Source: Vibrio coralliilyticus (lineage in GTDB: Bacteria > Pseudomonadota > Gammaproteobacteria > Enterobacterales > Vibrionaceae). From it: a stretch of 64,000 nt of DNA. The translations under genes were made by a program, and so were the position numbers. This document shows, piece by piece, positions 8,257 through 16,356 of this stretch (positions are counted from its first letter, which is position 1; each line of letters starts with the position of its first letter). The stretch is from assembly GCF_024449095.1 (NCBI RefSeq), contig NZ_CP024627.1:3100001-3164000 (forward strand), given 5' to 3'. Under the pieces are notes generated by a model. It worked only from the letters and a program-made list of their open reading frames with translations, was not told the origin of the DNA and ran no database searches.

Positions 8257-8880
8257 TCAAATAATCAACGAAGCGGTAACCAGTGAGTGCGCCAACAGAT
8301 AGCTACCCGAAATAAGATACCGACCATAGTGAATGGAGTGTTTGTAATCATGCACGGCAAGAAGCCCTGCTGATAAAGTAAGTGTCAGAGTTCCAAAGAA
8401 ACCTAATAGGCTAGCCAAGGTACCAGTCAATAACCAGACTTCACCCGCAGCCCAGTTGAGTTGCAACAGCATCATGCCCATTATCACAACCGGAAAGATC
8501 AGACGATCAATTTTAGGTAGCATTAGGAAAAATACCACTATACCAATCGCCAGCAGCATAGCAGGAAGCCACCAGACTATCTCACCGGATAATTGGAGCC
8601 AAAAAGAGGTGCTATAGCAAAGCTGAGCCCCGACAAACGCAGCAAAGCACAGCTTTTGATGTCGCTTATAGATATAAAGGCCATCAGCCAACATGGATAC
8701 CAACAACCCTAGGGTCACCCACCAGACCGATATACCAATCGCATCACTCTGACTCCAGAGCATGACGACGAGCATAGCTAACGACAATGTTTTAAACACG
8801 ACCGCTTGTTTGTTCTGGTTGCTTTCATTAGCAGAAATACTAATAAATCCTGATAGCGCGACTGAAAGCCAGCTCCACAT
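8257..8880 (-). CDS. YhhN family membrane protein (lysoplasmalogenase-like)
   Basis: The 207-residue protein has about eight hydrophobic segments and matches the YhhN/TMEM86 family. Shared features are VFKTLSLAMLVVM near the start, LADGLYIY, AAGEVWLL and the C-terminal YLLAHSLVTASL. The animal members hydrolyse lysoplasmalogens; bacterial substrates are uncertain. It lies in a neighbourhood of genes that cluster with rsmD in E. coli (yhhL, yhhM, yhhN). Confidence 0.8.
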   Translation of the reverse strand: MWSWLSVALSGFISISANESNQNKQAVVFKTLSLAMLVVMLWSQSDAIGISVWWVTLGLLVSMLADGLYIYKRHQKLCFAAFVGAQLCYSTSFWLQLSGEIVWWLPAMLLAIGIVVFFLMLPKIDRLIFPVVIMGMMLLQLNWAAGEVWLLTGTLASLLGFFGTLTLTLSAGLLAVHDYKHSIHYGRYLISGSYLLAHSLVTASLII

Positions 8881-8975
8881 GGGTCCACCTCTTTTAAACT
8901 GAGTCGCCAGTGTAGGCAGGCAGATAAAGATGTCCAGAAATGGAAAGCAAAACTTGGATCTTGATTGGCTTCTGA

Positions 8976-8996
8976 AATACTGGCTTTGCCAGTATT
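8976..8996. other. Strong isolated hairpin
   Basis: A perfect 9-bp stem AATACTGGC / GCCAGTATT closes a TTT loop, about 95 nt upstream of the yhhN-like start codon. It is not followed by a clear T run on either strand, so it is not a typical terminator. Confidence 0.4.
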
Positions 8997-9525
8997 AAAC
9001 TAGCGGTTTAAACCTACCACTCCATTCTTCTATGCCTTCGCTGCTCATTCAGGTTATAGAAATCCGACTTTTTAGCAAATTGAACACCTAGCCAACAACA
9101 AACCTAAAAAAACTAACAGGGCACTTTAAATAAAGACAAAAAACACAAAAAAATCAAACAAATAAAAACAAAACCATAAAGTTAGCCATTTAAAGCTTAA
9201 AAGTTTCGGTCTATAAAAGGGGACTAAGACTTAGCCCAATAGAGAATCACTCTCATCTTAAGAAACACCAAGCCTATAACTATCAATTTAACCCGATAAT
9301 GACACTTACAATCCAATTTTATTGTAAAAACAACAATCTCTTTAAATTAACAAACAACAAACAATAATTAAAAACTTTAAAATCAACAACTTAAAACAAA
9401 ATAACAACGAACGGAACACTTTTAAATCAGAGTAAAAAGCATAGAAATCACAGTAAAAAAACCACTAAAAACCGTCATTTTATCGATTTACAAATTAAAC
9501 TTTTAAGGCTTAGGAAAATAAAAAC
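8997..9525. other. AT-rich intergenic region without recognisable genes
   Basis: About 530 bp are extremely AT-rich, with many runs of A on the plus strand, and contain no open reading frame with coding features. The composition is unlike the flanking genes and is typical of DNA bound by H-NS-type silencers. I see no repeat family or tRNA in it. Confidence 0.6.
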
Positions 9526-9555
9526 TTGATCAAAGCACAAAAATACTGCTATTCT
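9526..9555 (+). promoter_or_regulatory. Putative sigma-70 promoter of the 26-codon gene
   Basis: A -35 TTGATC (9526-9531) and a -10 TATTCT (9550-9555) are 18 bp apart. The predicted start is about 35 nt before the ATG at 9597. Confidence 0.5.
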
Positions 9556-9596
9556 AAATTACATACAGTTAAGCATCACTAAATAGGAGCAGAGTT

Positions 9597-9677
9597 ATGA
9601 TTACTTCTTCACAAAAACAAGGACTTGTAATGATCGCGGTTGTTGTTGGCCTCATGACACTGCCGATGATGTACTAA
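9597..9677 (+). CDS. Small membrane protein of 26 residues
   Basis: The ATG at 9597 is preceded by an AGGAGCAGAG ribosome binding site. The 26-residue product is polar for eight residues and then hydrophobic to the end (GLVMIAVVVGLMTLPMMY), so it is predicted to be a single-pass inner-membrane peptide. It has its own promoter and a strong terminator 17 nt after the stop, forming a complete compact transcription unit. I do not recognise a named family; it is reminiscent of small single-helix proteins such as YnhF, but this is not shown. Confidence 0.6.
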   Translation: MITSSQKQGLVMIAVVVGLMTLPMMY

Positions 9678-9694
9678 GTCATACATACAAAAAC

Positions 9695-9722
9695 AAAAAG
9701 GGACGCTTTAGCGTCCCTTTTT
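9695..9722 (+). terminator. Terminator of the 26-codon gene
   Basis: The stem AAAAAGGGACGC / GCGTCCCTTTTT around TTTA ends in a T run. Confidence 0.9.
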
Positions 9723-9818
9723 GTTATTCAGCAGATTTTTCACACAAAACCCGCTTATAAATCCAACGGATTTCTAAGTTTAACTATTTAGCTAAAACCT
9801 TATCTTTTAAGGCTTTTG

Positions 9819-10184
9819 TTATAAGTGTTTAGACAAAATATCCCAGTGCGCATAATAGAAAAATAGCGCAGCCAAGGTAATCAGCGTCATGAGTGTGATC
9901 GCAGCTCTCCAGATAAAGCGACTACTACGTGGCGTGAGCTCTTTTTCACACTGATCACACACAGAGAGAAAGTCATGACTGCTTTCTAATTTATAATCTT
10001 CTTCATGTACAATTTTATTTCGGATGGTAGCGATATAGCGCAGCTTATCGATCACATCATGCGGTAATCGCTCTTCACAGCTGGTGATCAACTGATGCAA
10101 TCCCTTTCCTTCAGCGTGATATTGCGTGCGAAGCAGCTTTTCAATTTTACGTGTCCTTGTCACCACTTGTTCGATATCAGACAT
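9819..10184 (-). CDS. DUF4145-like (HEPN-type) protein with a C-terminal membrane anchor
   Basis: The 121-residue protein starts with a helical domain in which KIEKLLRTQYHAEGKGLHQLI is followed by IATIRNKIVHEED. The RNKIVH segment (55-60) fits the R-x4-6-H motif of HEPN-like domains, as in DUF4145. A CDQC pair is at 76-79. A transmembrane helix lies near 92-112, which leaves the domain in the cytosol. HEPN domains often bind or cut RNA, but many members are not nucleases and the function here is unknown. No partner gene is adjacent. The 307-nt spacer to the next gene (10185-10491) shows nothing I can identify. Confidence 0.55.
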   Translation of the reverse strand: MSDIEQVVTRTRKIEKLLRTQYHAEGKGLHQLITSCEERLPHDVIDKLRYIATIRNKIVHEEDYKLESSHDFLSVCDQCEKELTPRSSRFIWRAAITLMTLITLAALFFYYAHWDILSKHL

Positions 10185-10491
10185 GGCTTCCCTCCATCAC
10201 TAGTAAGTCTAAGGGGTGAAACTGGCTTCTTCCAACCAGTAGTTTAGTCAATAACAATCTGTCTCATTACCTACTATATAGCCCCATTTTCACTGTCCTT
10301 TGCAAGTAAATTAATGTAAAGGAATCAACGACTAGCCTTATCAGCATAATGACAAAATTACTACTAGCGTGTGATGTGTCTCGAAGAATGATACAAAGGA
10401 CAACAACAGAAGCTCACAGTTGTGTTCAAAGCCCCAACCTGAGTCCAAATTAGCACTAAAATAACCCATCGGCTTTTTGGGGAGAGCGACA

Positions 10492-10821
10492 ATGCCATTA
10501 ACGTTATTTATCGCTATTATCGTGTTTGTTATAGCCAGCGGCTGGGCGTTTAGTCGATTCTATCGTCGACATATTCAAGGAGAAGATGCGCCAGAACAAA
10601 CCGCAGATGTGACTGTACTGGATAAACAGTCGATAGATATTCAGGATACTCAACCAGGACAAGAGGATCAGGAGTATTGGATCTACGTACAGAAAGGGCG
10701 TTTAGGGCCAAAGCGTGAGTTTCAGGTTGGCATTCATTATTTCCACGCTTTAAACCCTGGTGATAAAGGCACACTGACCTACCAAGGTGATAAATTTATC
10801 CATTTTGCCATGAAGCGCTAA
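10492..10821 (+). CDS. DUF2500 membrane-anchored protein (YhhM-like)
   Basis: The 109-residue protein has one N-terminal TM helix (about 3-18) and a soluble domain with the family ending YFHALNPGDKGTLTYQGDKFIHF, as in E. coli YhhM. A TTG start at 10477 is possible, but the ATG at 10492 is preceded by GGGGAGAG and is preferred. The function is unknown. It is convergent with the amidohydrolase gene, with 1 nt between the two stop codons. Confidence 0.75.
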   Translation: MPLTLFIAIIVFVIASGWAFSRFYRRHIQGEDAPEQTADVTVLDKQSIDIQDTQPGQEDQEYWIYVQKGRLGPKREFQVGIHYFHALNPGDKGTLTYQGDKFIHFAMKR

Positions 10822-10822
10822 C

Positions 10823-11800
10823 CTAGCGCTTCACCATCTTGAGCATGTTGTTTTTCGCCATGCTTTCGGCCACGTCATCCGGCAGCGCTTCCAATACTTC
10901 ATCCCAACGAGATAACACTTCACCCGTAATTTTAAAGCGACCTACAACATCAGAGCCAATCATGAAACGATCGGGATACTCTTTAATCAACGCCACCCAT
11001 TCTTTCTTCGATTCAGGACTCGCCAGTATCACATCACGTAAGCTCCAAGATGCCAAGATGTAGAGATTATCGTAATCATCCAGCAGCTCGCTGACTTCAT
11101 CGATGAGAAAAGACAAATTCTGACGTCGTAGCAGTGTCGAACTCGTCCCCGCGTGCGCCCAGATAAAGTTGGTTTTGCTGTTTTCTTCTAACGCCTCCAC
11201 CAGCTCATGCTTGTACAACGGGTGCGTTTCTCGCTCAGATGTGATGTTGGTATGCAGAATCACCGGCATTTTGTGCTTCGCCGCCACCTGATACACCTTC
11301 ATCAAAGCAGGATGATTCGCTCTGGCTTGTTCGCCTAATGTCAGCGCAGACAAGCCATCATGACGAGTCAGAATCTCACCAATTCCTTTCCAGAAACCGG
11401 GGTCGCTTTCAATCATCTGTTCGACTTGTTCCGCTGCGAACATATCCGTAGGGTTAAAGCCGGTAATAAAAGGAAACAGTCGCTCTTGATGCGGCGAGTC
11501 TTTCAACGCTCGGTAGAGAATCTCATCGGTACGTGAGTAGTAATAGACGGGTGAGTCATCGCCAAATTCATAACGTGGTGCGACAGGATCGTGAGCATTC
11601 CACTTTTTCATAATCGGCAGACCCATTACAAACGCATGTTCAATGTTGCTTTGATCCATCTTATGCACCAGATATTTGATGCCATCGGTACGCTGAAAAA
11701 AATCAACATAATGGATCTCGGCATCATTAAAACCGCCGTCATACCCGTAGGCAAATGGGGCTACTGACAACATTAAGCTCGCTAACCATTTTCTGTTCAT
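10823..11800 (-). CDS. Exported amidohydrolase-2-like TIM-barrel protein
   Basis: The 325-residue protein has a signal peptide (about 1-19, ending FAYG) and then an amidohydrolase_2-type barrel. Recognisable strand motifs are FPFITGFN, GIGEILTRHD, PVILHTNI, NFIWAHAGTS and MIGSDVVG. The last two match the His and Asp metal-site positions of the family. The usual first HxH after strand 1 is replaced by IHYVDF, which keeps only one His. The protein is probably periplasmic; the substrate is unknown. It may be a metal-dependent hydrolase with an altered site or a non-catalytic relative. Confidence 0.65.
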   Translation of the reverse strand: MNRKWLASLMLSVAPFAYGYDGGFNDAEIHYVDFFQRTDGIKYLVHKMDQSNIEHAFVMGLPIMKKWNAHDPVAPRYEFGDDSPVYYYSRTDEILYRALKDSPHQERLFPFITGFNPTDMFAAEQVEQMIESDPGFWKGIGEILTRHDGLSALTLGEQARANHPALMKVYQVAAKHKMPVILHTNITSERETHPLYKHELVEALEENSKTNFIWAHAGTSSTLLRRQNLSFLIDEVSELLDDYDNLYILASWSLRDVILASPESKKEWVALIKEYPDRFMIGSDVVGRFKITGEVLSRWDEVLEALPDDVAESMAKNNMLKMVKR

Positions 11801-11972
11801 ATTCCCTTCCTGAACTAGTATTACCGCTCACCTCACAGCGATTAAGTATTCAATATAACAATTAACCTGATGATTCAGGCAGATTGATGCCATGTTTTAG
11901 ACATAAACCTTTTTAATTTAATCGGTTACGGTTTTGGAAATATAAGCGAGCACCAATCAATGGCGAGCAATA

Positions 11973-12986
11973 CTAAGGCAACAACCAGCGAGTACGTCGG
12001 GATTTAGACACCATCCAACTCATCACTAGCGCACCAGAACCGCTCAAGACAATCCACACAGGAATCACCCAAGCGGGGTGGCCTTGGTACCAGCCATACT
12101 CTTTCATTGGCCAGAGAAAGATCGGATGGAGAATGTAAATGCCAAGACTGTGTTGGCTAATGAAGCCGATCACTTTGTTGGCCTTATCAGGCAAGTTTTC
12201 ACCAACATAACGACATAACATGAAAATCATGCTCGCAGCCAGTATCACATTGAGTGTCTTATACGACAGCCATCGCCCTACGGTATATTCTTGTGCTTCA
12301 ACACTGTTGGTGATGACCGCGTATCCCGTCATGATAAGAGCCCCTATTCCCACGACCGCGAACATGGCGACATAAGGCGAAGTCAGAGGCACTCTTTTAT
12401 ACAGCAAGTACCCTAGAGGTAAATAGCCGCTGTAGAGCCACATTTGATGACTCCAAGGCCCATCAATACCGATTAAAAACAGTAAGGTCGTCACCAACCA
12501 AATCACTACATAGGAATACAACGAGCTATCACCATACTGCCTGATCACATATTGAAAAAACGGAATGACGAAATACAAAGGAATGAAGTAGTAGAAGAAA
12601 CCGAGATGATAATAAGTGGCGTGAGAAGCACTATTGGCAAGCACTTGCTTGGTTTCTTCAGGATTAAAACCGTTCAAGCTCCACCCCGAAAGATACGCAT
12701 AGAACAGCGACCAAACAATAAACGGCACCAAAACTTTGCCTAATCGACGTTTGACGTAGTATTTGGCATCAAATGGCCGGGTATCACTGAGCATCAACGC
12801 TCCGGTGATCAAAATAAACACAGGGACAGCCCAACGACTTATGCTATTTATACCGATTGCGGTGGCCCATTCAGAGAAAGGAATACTGCCTAATTCCTGT
12901 CGATAGGGGGCAAGAACATGAATTGCGATAACCGCCACAGCAGCGACACATCGCAGCAAATCGAAGAACAGTACCCTATTTCTCAT
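11973..12986 (-). CDS. Acyltransferase-3 family membrane protein
   Basis: The 337-residue protein has about ten TM helices. It carries the family features FFDLLRCVAAVAVIAIHV near the start (with the conserved His) and SHQMWLYSGYLPLGY in the middle, and a LGIYILHPIFL helix near the end. Members move acetyl, succinyl or other acyl groups onto cell-surface sugars or lipids (for example WecH, OatA, OafA). An in-frame start at 13040 was rejected because the upstream operon's terminator lies inside that extension, and the ATG at 12984-12986 has a GAAGGTGG ribosome binding site. The substrate cannot be told from context. Confidence 0.8.
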   Translation of the reverse strand: MRNRVLFFDLLRCVAAVAVIAIHVLAPYRQELGSIPFSEWATAIGINSISRWAVPVFILITGALMLSDTRPFDAKYYVKRRLGKVLVPFIVWSLFYAYLSGWSLNGFNPEETKQVLANSASHATYYHLGFFYYFIPLYFVIPFFQYVIRQYGDSSLYSYVVIWLVTTLLFLIGIDGPWSHQMWLYSGYLPLGYLLYKRVPLTSPYVAMFAVVGIGALIMTGYAVITNSVEAQEYTVGRWLSYKTLNVILAASMIFMLCRYVGENLPDKANKVIGFISQHSLGIYILHPIFLWPMKEYGWYQGHPAWVIPVWIVLSGSGALVMSWMVSKSRRTRWLLP

Positions 12987-13025
12987 ATAGCCACCTTCAT
13001 TGATTAACTTATTGAAGATAGCAAT

Positions 13026-13062
13026 AAAAAAGTTGACCACGGTGTAACCTTGGTCAACTTTT
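13026..13062 (-). terminator. Terminator of the arsR-gap-phosphatase-arsJ operon
   Basis: The minus strand reads AAAAGTTGACCA, a loop, then TGGTCAACTTTTTT. The hairpin begins 21 nt after the arsJ stop. Confidence 0.85.
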
Positions 13063-13083
13063 AGTCATGAAATTGTTCTTAAT

Positions 13084-14304
13084 TTAAGCAGTTGCGGGAC
13101 TGCTCACCTTAGGCAGCTTGATGGAAATCAGAGTAGTCAGCGCAAGAAATGCAAAGGAAACCCATAAGCACGCGGCCAAACCCGCAACCTGAAATATCCA
13201 ACCTGACAGCACTGTGCCAATTAAACGCCCCATGGCATTCGCCATATAATAGAAGCCGACATCCAGTGATACGCCATCCCCTTTGGCATAGCTGACGATC
13301 AGATAAGAATGCAGAGATGAATTCACCGCAAACACCGCGCCAAAAATCAAGAGTCCAACTACGATAACCAACTGAGGTTGCCAGCCAATTTGCACTGCGT
13401 AAGCAATTCCCGCGGTAATCACTGCCAACAAGCCAGCCCACATCAGCGCTGCACTGCCGTCAGGGACATTACCTTGTGCTTTACCGGTGATCTTAGGGGC
13501 AAAACCTTGGACAAAACCATAGGCAATCACCCAAGTTGCTAAGAAGCCGCCAACCCAAAGATGATCCCAGCCAAACACACTGCCCAGATAGATAGGTAGA
13601 GCGACAACAAACCAAACATCTCGTGCCCCAAACAGGAACATACGTGCTGCAGACAAGATATTGATTGAACTCGACTTAGAAAAAATCTGGCTGAACTTAG
13701 GCTTGTTTTTGGCTTTACCCAAATCACTTTCAAGGCCGATTAAGCTGCCGATCAGAACCAGTGTCAACACACCCGCCATTAGCAGCACCGCATACTTAAA
13801 GCCTATCAGAGACAGCAGCAAACCACCGATGAAGAAGCCAACACCTTTAAGGGCATTTTTAGACCCCGTCAGAATCGCGACCCACTTATACAAAGCGCCT
13901 TGCTGCTCATCAGGCACCAGTGCCTTGATGGAACTTTTGGCACTCATCTTATTGAGATCTTTAGCAATACCAGACAACGCCTGAGCCAGCATCACCCAAG
14001 GTATGGTCAGCCAGACATTGGGAACTGCCAGCATCGCCAGTGCCACTATCTGCATCGCCAGTCCAAGGTTCATGGTTTTGTTTAAGCCAAGCCTCGCGCC
14101 AAGCCAACCACCTATCAAGTTGGTTACCACACCAAAGAACTCGTAGAACAAAAACAGGGATGCGATTTCTAACGTGCTGTAACCCAGATCATGGAAATAC
14201 AGCACCACCAGCATTCTCAGTGCGCCGTCAGTAACGGTGAAGTTCCAGTAATTGAACGTCACCAGCATATACTGACGCACACTCTTACTCAGATTTGCGA
14301 TCAT
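13084..14304 (-). CDS. arsJ: Organoarsenical efflux MFS transporter ArsJ
   Basis: ArsJ exports 1-arseno-3-phosphoglycerate, the unstable product made when GAPDH uses arsenate in place of phosphate. The 406-residue protein has about 12 TM helices. It has the characteristic ArsJ N-terminal region (VTFNYWNFTVTDGALRML) and the GIAKDLNKMSAKSSIK loop. The operon context with a dedicated GAPDH and an ArsR repressor is diagnostic. A 74-nt gap with a GGAGCTTT/AAAGCTCC inverted repeat separates it from the phosphatase gene, which may lower arsJ expression. Confidence 0.93.
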   Translation of the reverse strand: MIANLSKSVRQYMLVTFNYWNFTVTDGALRMLVVLYFHDLGYSTLEIASLFLFYEFFGVVTNLIGGWLGARLGLNKTMNLGLAMQIVALAMLAVPNVWLTIPWVMLAQALSGIAKDLNKMSAKSSIKALVPDEQQGALYKWVAILTGSKNALKGVGFFIGGLLLSLIGFKYAVLLMAGVLTLVLIGSLIGLESDLGKAKNKPKFSQIFSKSSSINILSAARMFLFGARDVWFVVALPIYLGSVFGWDHLWVGGFLATWVIAYGFVQGFAPKITGKAQGNVPDGSAALMWAGLLAVITAGIAYAVQIGWQPQLVIVVGLLIFGAVFAVNSSLHSYLIVSYAKGDGVSLDVGFYYMANAMGRLIGTVLSGWIFQVAGLAACLWVSFAFLALTTLISIKLPKVSSPATA

Positions 14305-14378
14305 AGAGTACCCAATTTTCTCTTATGTACAGCGATGGGAGCTTTCAGACACCTATGATCCAAAAGCTCCTCAAGGGA

Positions 14379-14870
14379 TTATTTCGCCGCGACTGCGCTG
14401 ATGTAATCAACCTGAACAGGTTTGGTAAAAGCACCCGGACGTAGCGCTTGAACCTCTTTGACAATGTCGCTCAGCGACCACTGTTTTTCTAACAGCAGAT
14501 GTGCCGCCAACAGGCCCGTACGACCTGACCCGCCCATGCAATGCATCGCAACTTTACCGCCATTATCGACAACCTGATGCAGAGCAGAGCTGGCTTGCTG
14601 CCATTTCACGGCGAAATCATCACCCGGTGCGCAGTCATCTTCAATTTCAATCTGAAACCACTGCATACCTAGTTTTTCTGTCGCTTCACCAAGCTGAGCT
14701 ACACCTTTGTTCTCCAATTCTGTGTTATCTAGAGCCGTCACTATCGCTTCAACACCTTGCTCTTTTAGCTGCACAAGCGAAGCTTCCAGATCAACACCTT
14801 TAGTACCCGGACAAGGAGTAAGTACTAACGCACCTTGCTCAAGGTCCAATTGCCAAGTTGGATGTGTCAT
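14379..14870 (-). CDS. Dual-specificity/tyrosine-type phosphatase in the arsJ operon
   Basis: The 163-residue protein has a Cys-based phosphatase signature HCMGGSGRTG (110-119), with nucleophile C111 and phosphate-binding R117. Candidate general acid aspartates are near 78-85 (EDDCAPGDD). It resembles CDKN3-like phosphatases. It is between the GAPDH gene (12 nt upstream) and arsJ (74 nt downstream), so it probably helps arsenate detoxification. Its substrate is not known: a phosphorylated glycolytic intermediate or a protein is possible. It is distinct from low-molecular-weight ArsC arsenate reductase, which has a different layout. Confidence 0.8.
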   Translation of the reverse strand: MTHPTWQLDLEQGALVLTPCPGTKGVDLEASLVQLKEQGVEAIVTALDNTELENKGVAQLGEATEKLGMQWFQIEIEDDCAPGDDFAVKWQQASSALHQVVDNGGKVAMHCMGGSGRTGLLAAHLLLEKQWSLSDIVKEVQALRPGAFTKPVQVDYISAVAAK

Positions 14871-14882
14871 CTCAATTACTCC

Positions 14883-15884
14883 TTATGCCAAGCCCACTTT
14901 ACGTACCAACTCAGCAGTACGTGTCGCGTAGCCCATTTCGTTGTCGTACCAAGCGTAGATCTTCACCATGCGACTACCTACCACCATAGTTGATTGAGCA
15001 TCAACTATGGTTGAACGTTGGTCACCTTTGTAATCAATCGATACCAGCGGGCGCTCTTCAAAACCAAGAATACCGTTCAGCTCACCTTGTGATGCTTCTT
15101 TTAGCAACGCATTCACTTCTTCCGCCGTAGTATCACGTTTCACATCAAAGATGATGTCTGTGAGTGACGCGTTGGCCAGAGGAACGCGCACCGCGTGGCC
15201 GTTAATCTTGCCTTTCAGATCTGGGAAAATTTCCACAATCGCTGTTGCACTACCAGTCGTTGTCGGGATAAGGCTCATGCCGCAAGCACGGGCACGGCGC
15301 AAATCTTTATGTGGCGCATCAAGAATAGTTTGTGTGTTGGTCAGGTCATGGATAGTGGTAAAAGAAGACTGCGAGATACCTAATTTCTCATGAATCACTT
15401 TAACCACTGGCGCAATACAGTTGGTCGTACAAGACGCAGCCGTAACAATCTGATGCACTGCTGGATCAAAGATATGATCATTCACACCGACCACAATGTT
15501 CGCCACACCTTCCTCTTTAACCGGCGCAGAAACCACGACTCGTTTCACACCTTGAGCTAGATACTTGTTAAGAAGCGAGGTATTACGGTGTTTACCGGTC
15601 GCTTCGATCACGACGTCACAACCAGACCAGTCGATAGCATCGATGTCTTTCTCTTGCGTCGTTTTGATAACCTGACCGTTAATCAAAATGTTATCGCCTT
15701 CCGCTTTGACTTCGTGACTCCAACGTCCTTGAACTGAATCAAACTCCAGCAGGTGTGCGAGTGTTGCAGCATCACCCGCCACATCATTGATCTGCACAAA
15801 CTCCAGCTCTTCCCAATCAAACGCCGCCCGTAGCGCTAAACGTCCAATACGACCAAAACCGTTAATTCCGACTTTAACTGTCAT
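14883..15884 (-). CDS. ArsJ-associated glyceraldehyde-3-phosphate dehydrogenase
   Basis: This 333-residue type I GAPDH has the NAD-binding [15 protein letters not shown] motif (7-21). The catalytic Cys is C152 in SCTTNC and the base is H179 in TIHDLT. In ars operons this enzyme uses arsenate with glyceraldehyde-3-phosphate to form 1-arseno-3-phosphoglycerate for export by ArsJ. It follows arsR by 23 nt and precedes the phosphatase gene by 12 nt. It is unlikely to be the housekeeping GAPDH because of its operon. Confidence 0.93.
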   Translation of the reverse strand: MTVKVGINGFGRIGRLALRAAFDWEELEFVQINDVAGDAATLAHLLEFDSVQGRWSHEVKAEGDNILINGQVIKTTQEKDIDAIDWSGCDVVIEATGKHRNTSLLNKYLAQGVKRVVVSAPVKEEGVANIVVGVNDHIFDPAVHQIVTAASCTTNCIAPVVKVIHEKLGISQSSFTTIHDLTNTQTILDAPHKDLRRARACGMSLIPTTTGSATAIVEIFPDLKGKINGHAVRVPLANASLTDIIFDVKRDTTAEEVNALLKEASQGELNGILGFEERPLVSIDYKGDQRSTIVDAQSTMVVGSRMVKIYAWYDNEMGYATRTAELVRKVGLA

Positions 15885-15907
15885 CTTTCTATCTCTCTTA
15901 TTTCAAA

Positions 15908-16249
15908 TTACTGGCAGCAAACAGGACGAGCCTGAATAGCATGAAGTCTTTCTATATCTTGTTGGTACTCTGTTTTCAGGCAGTTAGACGCGACAAGATC
16001 ATCAATCAGTTTTTTCATCCAACCCGGTAAATCTGCAGATAAACGATAAAACACCCATTGGCCCTGACGAACGTCAACCAGAATTCCACTCGAGCGTAAC
16101 TGAGCAAGATGACGAGAAATTTTCGGCTGGCTTTCTTGAAGGGCTTCTGTCAGCTCCCCGACCGATAAACATTCTTCACGTTCTATCAGCATCAGGCAGC
16201 GAACTCGGGTTTCGTCGGATAATAATTTGAAAAACTGATGTGGTAGCAT
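15908..16249 (-). CDS. arsR: ArsR family arsenic-responsive repressor
   Basis: The 113-residue protein has a winged-helix domain: LLSDETRVRCLMLI, a recognition helix in ESQPKISRHLAQLRSSG, and a wing with VDVRQGQWVFYRL. It lacks the CVC motif of E. coli ArsR in helix 3. It has C90 and a C-terminal C111-C112 pair, a layout like ArsRs that sense arsenite through C-terminal cysteines. It is the first gene of the ars operon and probably represses its own promoter. Confidence 0.9.
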   Translation of the reverse strand: MLPHQFFKLLSDETRVRCLMLIEREECLSVGELTEALQESQPKISRHLAQLRSSGILVDVRQGQWVFYRLSADLPGWMKKLIDDLVASNCLKTEYQQDIERLHAIQARPVCCQ

Positions 16250-16261
16250 TTATACATACTC

Positions 16262-16281
16262 ATATACGGATATGCGTATAT
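16262..16281. promoter_or_regulatory. Putative ArsR operator
   Basis: The palindrome ATATACG-gatatg-CGTATAT lies 13 nt upstream of the arsR start codon within an AT-rich promoter region. Position and symmetry fit an ArsR-family operator; binding is inferred. Confidence 0.6.
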
Positions 16282-16356
16282 ATTTATTTAAATAAAAGTG
16301 AAGATCAATGTCCCTGTCAGATTGTCATAAAATATTCACACAATGGAGAAGCCGCT

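Noticed and set aside
9819..10184. HEPN toxin of a toxin-antitoxin pair
   Set aside because: No adjacent antitoxin (MNT or other) gene, and the protein has a membrane anchor.
12987..13040. N-terminal extension of the acyltransferase gene
   Set aside because: The extension contains the ars operon terminator, and the ATG at 12986 has a good ribosome site.
13661..14234. Plus-strand frames opposite arsJ
   Set aside because: They are antisense shadows of a well-supported MFS transporter gene.
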